From assembly GCA_021443625.1 (NCBI GenBank), contig JABUTP010000024.1, forward strand, positions 3,292 through 14,143: DNA of 10,852 bases, given 5' to 3'. This stretch comes from Bacteroidales bacterium (GTDB lineage: Bacteria; Bacteroidota; Bacteroidia; Bacteroidales; UBA932). Below, one piece after another: positions 6,695 through 10,852 of this stretch. Every line of letters starts with the position of its first letter. Position 1 is the first letter of the stretch. The notes below the pieces were generated by a model. The model was not told the origin of the DNA, searched no databases, and worked only from the letters and a program-made list of their open reading frames with translations. A program made the position numbers and the translations under genes.

Positions 6695-6719
6695 CCCTCC
6701 AATATTTTAACTTGATGAG

Positions 6720-8336
6720 ATGAAAAAAATTTTTGCCGCTTTAGCCTCGTTCGCTATTGTAATGACTGTCGCCGGATGTTCTGCCGGCGCCGATGTGGAG
6801 ACTGAATCCGTTTCGGAGTTTGAACCGCCCCTTATGGGCTGGAGTTCTTGGAACACATTCCTGTGGGACATCAACGAGGATTTGATAAGGCAGCAGGCAG
6901 ATGCAATGGCCTCGACGGGCCTTCGCGATGCAGGCTACACATACATAAACATCGATGACGGCTTTACCGACGGACGCGGCGAGGACGGCAGGATACGCAT
7001 TGACGCCGCAAAGTTCCCGCAGGGGATGAGGGCTCTGGCCTCGTTCATTCACGGCCTTGACCTCAAGGCGGGCATTTATGCCGATGCGGGAGACAACAAT
7101 TGCGCTTCGAAGAACGTCAAACCCTACGGTCTCAATGTGGGACTTTACGGTCATGAGGCGGAAGACTGCAGAATGTATTTCGACGAGTGGGGCTATGACT
7201 TCATCAAGATCGACTATTGCGGGGGACTCCATCTCGGCCTTGACGAGCAGGAACAATATACCCGCATCGCGGCGGCGATAGCTGCGTGCGACAAGAAGGA
7301 TATCCGCTGGAACATCTGCCGCTGGGCTTTCCCCGGCACCTGGGTATGCGAACTCTCCGACTCGTGGAGAACCACCAGCGACATCGACCTTGACTGGAAT
7401 TCCATCAAGAGCATCGTGGAGCAGAACGTCTATCTTTCTGCTTATGCGGGAGGCGGCCACTACAACGATATGGATATGCTCGAGATAGGCCGCAGCATCC
7501 TTTCGGAAGATGAGGAACGGACCCATATGGCAGTGTGGTGCATAATGTCATCCCCGCTTGTCATAGGATGCGACCTTCGCTATATTCCCGAACGTTCGCT
7601 AAATATCCTCAAGAATCCCGATTTGATAGCAATGAACCAGGATCCGCTCGGAATCTCGGCCCAGGTGGTTCAGAGGGACGGCGACCTTTATGTATTTGCA
7701 AAAGATCTCAAACGCAAATACGGCGATAAAAGGGCTGTTGTGATAGCCAATTTGAGCGACGAGGACAAGACGGCGGTGATAGATGTCCGCAATCTCGGGT
7801 TCAAGGGGAAGGTTGATGTTTACGACTGTTTCACCCACAGCGCAAGGCCCCAGCTTTCGCGCAGCAACTCCTTTACAGTCAGCATTCCCGCCCACGGCAG
7901 CGAGGCGTTCTTCGTGACGGGCAGGAGAGCGGAACGCTCCGGCTATCAGGCCGAGGACGGGTATCTTCCTGAATATTCGGAGTTGTCCCAGAAGTTCTCG
8001 CCCAAGTTCGAATCGTCCCCTTCGGCCCAGATGGGCAGATATGCCGTGCTTCTCGGCGGTTCAGCCGGGAACAACCTCGAATGGCGTGACGTCTATAGCG
8101 AGAAAGGGGGCAAATATGTGGCAACCTTCCGTTTTGCAACGAAGACCGAGCGTAAATTCGTGGTTTCGGTCAACGGCGAAACGGTCCGCACCTTCGAGTC
8201 GGTCGTTACCGGCGGCGACCTTGACTGGAAGAACGTTTCGGTTGAGGTTGTGCTCAATGCGGGAGACAACACCATCTCTCTGGGCAGCGACGGCTTTATG
8301 CCTGCGATTGACTGTATGACCCTCAAAAAGAAATGA
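6720..8336 (+). CDS. GH27 family lipoprotein glycosidase with C-terminal CBM-like module (copy 1)
   Basis: A 538-residue glycoside hydrolase family 27 enzyme; the family contains alpha-galactosidases, alpha-N-acetylgalactosaminidases and beta-L-arabinopyranosidases. A lipoprotein signal ends at Cys20 (T-V-A-G-C), which anchors it in the cell envelope. The (beta/alpha)8 catalytic domain starts at GWSSWNTF (40-47), with NIDDGF at 77-82, the nucleophile Asp165 in FIKIDYCG and the acid/base Asp221 in SWRTTSD. NIDDGF replaces the DDCW common in classical alpha-galactosidases, so the exact sugar is uncertain. A short beta domain follows (about 310-400), then residues 409-538 begin YQAEDG and look like a CBM35/CBM6-type beta-sandwich for sugar binding. 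It heads a two-gene operon with a close paralogue whose ATG lies 4 bp after this stop. A Bacteroidota-type promoter and inverted repeat lie upstream. ATG 6720 is chosen because the signal peptide begins there. Confidence 0.92.
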   Translation: MKKIFAALASFAIVMTVAGCSAGADVETESVSEFEPPLMGWSSWNTFLWDINEDLIRQQADAMASTGLRDAGYTYINIDDGFTDGRGEDGRIRIDAAKFPQGMRALASFIHGLDLKAGIYADAGDNNCASKNVKPYGLNVGLYGHEAEDCRMYFDEWGYDFIKIDYCGGLHLGLDEQEQYTRIAAAIAACDKKDIRWNICRWAFPGTWVCELSDSWRTTSDIDLDWNSIKSIVEQNVYLSAYAGGGHYNDMDMLEIGRSILSEDEERTHMAVWCIMSSPLVIGCDLRYIPERSLNILKNPDLIAMNQDPLGISAQVVQRDGDLYVFAKDLKRKYGDKRAVVIANLSDEDKTAVIDVRNLGFKGKVDVYDCFTHSARPQLSRSNSFTVSIPAHGSEAFFVTGRRAERSGYQAEDGYLPEYSELSQKFSPKFESSPSAQMGRYAVLLGGSAGNNLEWRDVYSEKGGKYVATFRFATKTERKFVVSVNGETVRTFESVVTGGDLDWKNVSVEVVLNAGDNTISLGSDGFMPAIDCMTLKKK

Positions 8337-8340
8337 CACC

Positions 8341-9960
8341 ATGAAGCGGATATTATTTGGCGCTGCGCTTGCGGCTGCCGTTCTCTCCGGCTGCAGCGAC
8401 GGCTCGTTTGAGGCCCCTGTCGGCAAGACTCCCACAATGGGCTGGAGTTCGTGGAACACTTTCATGCTCGACATCAACGAGCAGCTTATCAGGGAGCAGG
8501 CGGATGCTTTGGTCGAAGGCGGCTTTGCCGAGCTCGGCTACAATTTCATAAACATAGACGACGGCTTCCAGATTCCGAGGGACAGTGCCGGACATTTCCG
8601 TTACAACGAAAACCTTTTCCCCTCGGGGATGCGGGCCCTTGCCGATTACATCCACTCCAAGGGGCTGAAGGCGGGCATTTACACCGATGCGGGGGACAAT
8701 ACCTGCGGCAGCGAAAACCGCTACGAATATGGTTTGGGAGTTGGTCTGTACGGACACGAGACCGAAGACTGCAGATTGTTTTTCGACGATTGGGACTACG
8801 ATTTCATCAAGATAGATTTCTGCGGCGGGCAGCACGCCGCCCTTGACGAGAAGGCGCAGTATCTCCGCATCGCCGAGGCCATCTCATCTTGTGAAAAAGA
8901 AGACATTGACCTGAATGTATGCCGCTGGGTATATCCCGGAACCTGGATCGGGGACATTGCCCTTTCGTGGCGCACCACTTACGATATCCGCCCATGGTGG
9001 GACCGACTCCTCTATATAATCAAGGAAAACCTCTGGATTCAGGCATATACCGGAGGCGGTCATTACAACGATATGGATATGCTCGAAATAGGCGCCAAGT
9101 GGCAGGGGGACGACCGTATTCTTACCCCGGATGAGGAACGGACCCATATGGCCTATTGGTGCATCGCCTCGTCGCCACTCCTCATAGGGTGCGATCTTAG
9201 GTCCATTCCCCAAAGTTCGTTGGAGATTCTGAAGAACGCCGATTTGCTTGCAATGAACCAGGATTGCCTCGGGCTCGGCGCCCCCGTCGTGCAGCGCGAA
9301 GGGGATGTCTATGTCGTGGCCAAGGATATGGAACGCATAATGGGACCCAAACGTGCCGTGGTGGTAATGAATCTGGGCGACAGCGAGGCCGAAATCGACG
9401 TTTCCACCGAAGCCTTGGGCTTTGCCGGCAAAGTCGGGGTGTATGACTGCTTTACCCACTGCGAAGATTCCTCCCTGACGGGGGCGATGCAGACAATGCG
9501 GGTCAAGGTTGCCCCTCACGGCTCCAATGCCTATTTTGTGACCGGCAAACGGGTGGTCAAGAGCGTATATCAGGCAGAGGAGGCATTCCTCGGCGCATAT
9601 ACCGAGATAGAAGGGAAGGAGAGCCCCGCATACAGCGAAAGCGCATCTGCCGATATGGGTATGTGTGTCACCGGGTTGGGCGGCAGCGCCGACAACTGGC
9701 TTGAGTGGCGCAATGTATATAGCCGGGGCGGCAAGGGTGTGATAACGCTCCGCTATGCCGGCAAAGTGCCGTCTGACGTGATAGTCAGTGTCAATGGGAC
9801 GGACGTCCAGACTTTCAAGGAACTTGTTACCGGCGCATCGATTGATTGCTGGAAAGAGAATGTTTCCGTTACCGTAGAACTTGCAAAAGGACTCAATACC
9901 ATCCGCCTTCACAACCCAGGCGGCCCTATGCCCGCCATCGACCGTATGGTTATAAGGTAG
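8341..9960 (+). CDS. GH27 family lipoprotein glycosidase with C-terminal CBM-like module (copy 2)
   Basis: A 539-residue paralogue of the preceding gene with the same architecture: lipoprotein signal with Cys18 (V-L-S-G-C), GH27 barrel from GWSSWNTF (34-41), NIDDGF at 71-76, nucleophile Asp159 in FIKIDFCG, acid/base Asp215 in SWRTTYD, a beta domain, and a CBM35/6-like module from YQAEEA near 410. The copies agree over well more than half of their residues by eye, and some stretches match at the nucleotide level (7461-7483 with 9064-9086, 7509-7531 with 9130-9152). They differ right after the acid/base Asp, where IDLDW becomes IRPWW, and this copy has about six extra residues after the MDMLEIG segment. 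That suggests the pair handles related but different linkages. It starts 4 bp after copy 1 and is followed by a probable terminator at 10008-10041. Confidence 0.92.
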   Translation: MKRILFGAALAAAVLSGCSDGSFEAPVGKTPTMGWSSWNTFMLDINEQLIREQADALVEGGFAELGYNFINIDDGFQIPRDSAGHFRYNENLFPSGMRALADYIHSKGLKAGIYTDAGDNTCGSENRYEYGLGVGLYGHETEDCRLFFDDWDYDFIKIDFCGGQHAALDEKAQYLRIAEAISSCEKEDIDLNVCRWVYPGTWIGDIALSWRTTYDIRPWWDRLLYIIKENLWIQAYTGGGHYNDMDMLEIGAKWQGDDRILTPDEERTHMAYWCIASSPLLIGCDLRSIPQSSLEILKNADLLAMNQDCLGLGAPVVQREGDVYVVAKDMERIMGPKRAVVVMNLGDSEAEIDVSTEALGFAGKVGVYDCFTHCEDSSLTGAMQTMRVKVAPHGSNAYFVTGKRVVKSVYQAEEAFLGAYTEIEGKESPAYSESASADMGMCVTGLGGSADNWLEWRNVYSRGGKGVITLRYAGKVPSDVIVSVNGTDVQTFKELVTGASIDCWKENVSVTVELAKGLNTIRLHNPGGPMPAIDRMVIR

Positions 9961-10007
9961 GGATTTTTTTTGCTGCCGCAAGTATTTGTGGCAACCACCA
10001 AAACGGT

Positions 10008-10041
10008 CCCGGCCCGGATTTCAGGTCGGGATTGTTTATTT
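10008..10041 (+). terminator. probable rho-independent terminator after the GH27 pair
   Basis: CCCGGCC (10008-10014) pairs with GGTCGGG (10024-10030), seven pairs including one G-U, over a 9-base loop, followed by ATTGTTTATTT. It lies 48 bp after the GH27 stop. The T-rich tail overlaps the end of the convergent kinase gene. On the minus strand the same hairpin lacks a good U tract. Confidence 0.6.
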
Positions 10042-10650
10042 GAACAGGCCGAACAGGAGGGCGTCGAGGCGGTTGGTGATGCTCTGGAAGTCTTCGGGAC
10101 GGTTTTTGAAGTCCAGATTGTCGCCGTCTATGGTTATGACGGTTCCATCATATCCGGCAATCCACTCTTCGTAGCGTCTGTTCAGTCCTTCAAGATAGTC
10201 GAGACTGATACTCTGCTCGTAGTCCCTTCCTCTCTGCTGGATACGCGCCACGAGATGGGGCAGGGAGCACTTCAGGTATATCAATATGTCGGGGTTGCGC
10301 ACGATTGACGACATTACTCCGAACAGTTGCATATAGGTTTTGTAGTCCCGTTCCGATATGTTGCCGAGGGCATAGTTGTTCTCCACGAATATGTGGACAC
10401 CCTCAACCAGCGTGCGGTCCTGGATTATGACTTTGTCGGAACGCGAAATTTCGAGCAGATCCTCGAATCTCTGTGTCAGGAAATAGACTTCCAGATTGAA
10501 CGACCAGCGCTTTATGTCGCTGTAATAATCTTCAAGATAGGGATTGTAAATCACCGATTCGTAACGCGGTGTCCAGCCGTAATGCCGGCTGAGCATCTCC
10601 GTGAGGGTGGTTTTCCCGCTTCCTATGTTGCCGGCTACGCCTATGTGCAT
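10036..10650 (-). CDS. deoxynucleoside kinase
   Basis: A 204-residue cytosolic kinase of the deoxynucleoside kinase family (deoxyadenosine/deoxyguanosine or thymidine-2-like), which phosphorylates salvaged deoxynucleosides at the 5' position. It begins MHIGVAGNIGSGKTT, a P-loop at residues 7-14. ES-V-I-Y-NPYLEDYY follows at 31-43, with Glu31 as the likely catalytic base, then QDRT at 77-80 (the DRS/DRT motif), and the arginine-rich lid RIQQRGRDYE at 136-145. Length is normal and no signal peptide is present. The ATG at 10650 is supported because the P-loop begins within a few residues, as in relatives. It is convergent with the GH27 operon and separated from the upstream tRNA gene by a strong terminator, so it probably has its own promoter. 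Substrate base preference cannot be assigned from sequence. Confidence 0.92.
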   Translation of the reverse strand: MHIGVAGNIGSGKTTLTEMLSRHYGWTPRYESVIYNPYLEDYYSDIKRWSFNLEVYFLTQRFEDLLEISRSDKVIIQDRTLVEGVHIFVENNYALGNISERDYKTYMQLFGVMSSIVRNPDILIYLKCSLPHLVARIQQRGRDYEQSISLDYLEGLNRRYEEWIAGYDGTVITIDGDNLDFKNRPEDFQSITNRLDALLFGLFK

Positions 10651-10704
10651 CGTTGTTTGTCTGTCTGGTTAATGCCTTTTTCAAGAAGAACGCTTGGGTG
10701 ATGA

Positions 10705-10736
10705 CAAAGGTGTGAATAAAAACGAAAATTAGCAAA
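10705..10736 (-). promoter_or_regulatory. candidate promoter for the deoxynucleoside kinase gene
   Basis: On the minus strand TTTG (10733-10736), a 20-base spacer, then CACCTTTG (10705-10712), one mismatch from TAnnTTTG. The implied start near 10698 gives a leader of about 48 nt before the ATG at 10650. It lies downstream of the tRNA terminator, as an independent promoter should. Confidence 0.5.
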
Positions 10737-10755
10737 AACGGGATGGGATACCCCA

Positions 10756-10785
10756 ATAAAAAAAAGATGACCCGCAGGTCATCTT
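10756..10785 (-). terminator. rho-independent terminator downstream of tRNA-Val
   Basis: A perfect 9-bp stem (AAGATGACC at 10764-10772 with GGTCATCTT at 10777-10785) closes a 4-base loop. Read on the minus strand it is followed by a run of T (A tract 10758-10765 on the plus strand, overlapping the stem base). It starts 9 bp after the tRNA 3' end. Confidence 0.9.
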
Positions 10786-10794
10786 GGAAGGGAG

Positions 10795-10852
10795 TGGGAG
10801 CTGAGGGAATCGAACCCCCGACCCTCTGCTTGTAAGGCAGATGCTCTAAACC
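10795..10852 (-). tRNA. tRNA-Val (anticodon UAC), 5' part beyond window
   Basis: Read on the minus strand, the 3' 58 bases of a tRNA are present. The anticodon stem TCTGC/GCAGA encloses the loop CTTACAA, giving anticodon UAC (plus strand 10832-10834), which reads valine GUA. The T arm is GGGGG-TTCGATT-CCCTC with one G-U pair, and the acceptor strand ends AGCTCCC plus discriminator A at 10795. CCA is not encoded. The D arm is partial and the 5' acceptor strand lies past the window end. Confidence 0.93.

Noticed and set aside
8884..9981. Long open frame on the minus strand opposite GH27 copy 2
   Set aside because: It mirrors a strongly supported plus-strand gene, has composition typical of antisense shadow frames, and shows no recognisable motif.
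9974..9993. Hairpin TGCCGCA/TGTGGCA just after the GH27 operon, next to a run of eight T
   Set aside because: The T run precedes the hairpin on the plus strand and would be A on the minus strand downstream side, so it is in the wrong place for an intrinsic terminator. The hairpin at 10008-10041 is a better candidate.
10756..10852. tRNA gene as an integration site for a mobile element
   Set aside because: No integrase, no repeat of the tRNA 3' end elsewhere in the window, and the adjacent gene is an ordinary deoxynucleoside kinase.

Overview
The window (about 10.9 kb, moderately GC-rich) looks like chromosome from a member of the Bacteroidales, possibly an Alistipes-like (Rikenellaceae) organism. 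The reasons are promoter-like sequences close to the Bacteroidota pattern TTTG-N19-21-TAnnTTTG, weak or absent Shine-Dalgarno sequences, many secreted proteins and lipoproteins with short N-terminal signals, and glycan-degrading enzymes in tandem paralogous pairs. The genus is inference from style only. No transposase, integrase, phage gene or CRISPR array was found. No gene-free stretch exceeds 300 bp; the longest is 4100-4333.

Layout. 1-1731 (+): two tandem secreted-type alpha/beta hydrolases of the carbohydrate-esterase kind, the first cut by the window edge. 1735-2826 (+): a ribonuclease HII that follows 3 bp later and carries an unexplained N-terminal extension of about 135 residues with two CxxC pairs. 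2849-4099 (-): an ADA2-like adenosine deaminase that faces rnhB convergently, ends early at an inverted repeat, and has an unclear start. 4100-4333: divergent control region ending in a run of 10-bp repeats that reaches the next start codon. 4334-5917 (+): lipoprotein 5'-nucleotidase. 5921-6598 (-): secreted SGNH hydrolase, convergent with a 3-bp gap. 6599-6719: compact divergent promoter region with an 8-bp inverted repeat. 6720-9960 (+): two tandem GH27 alpha-galactosidase-family lipoproteins, each with a C-terminal carbohydrate-binding-like module, followed by a probable terminator. 10036-10650 (-): deoxynucleoside kinase. 10756-10852 (-): terminator and partial tRNA-Val(UAC).

Two functional themes stand out. 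The esterases, SGNH hydrolase and GH27 pair fit stepwise removal of acyl groups and alpha-galactosyl-type (or beta-L-arabinopyranosyl) side chains from plant or host glycans. The divergent 5'-nucleotidase and adenosine deaminase could turn extracellular nucleotides into adenosine and then inosine, with the deoxynucleoside kinase a separate salvage enzyme nearby.

The most unusual items are the extended RNase HII, the decamer repeats before the nucleotidase gene, and the two irregular ends of the adenosine deaminase. I did not find convincing evidence of a wholly new multi-gene system.
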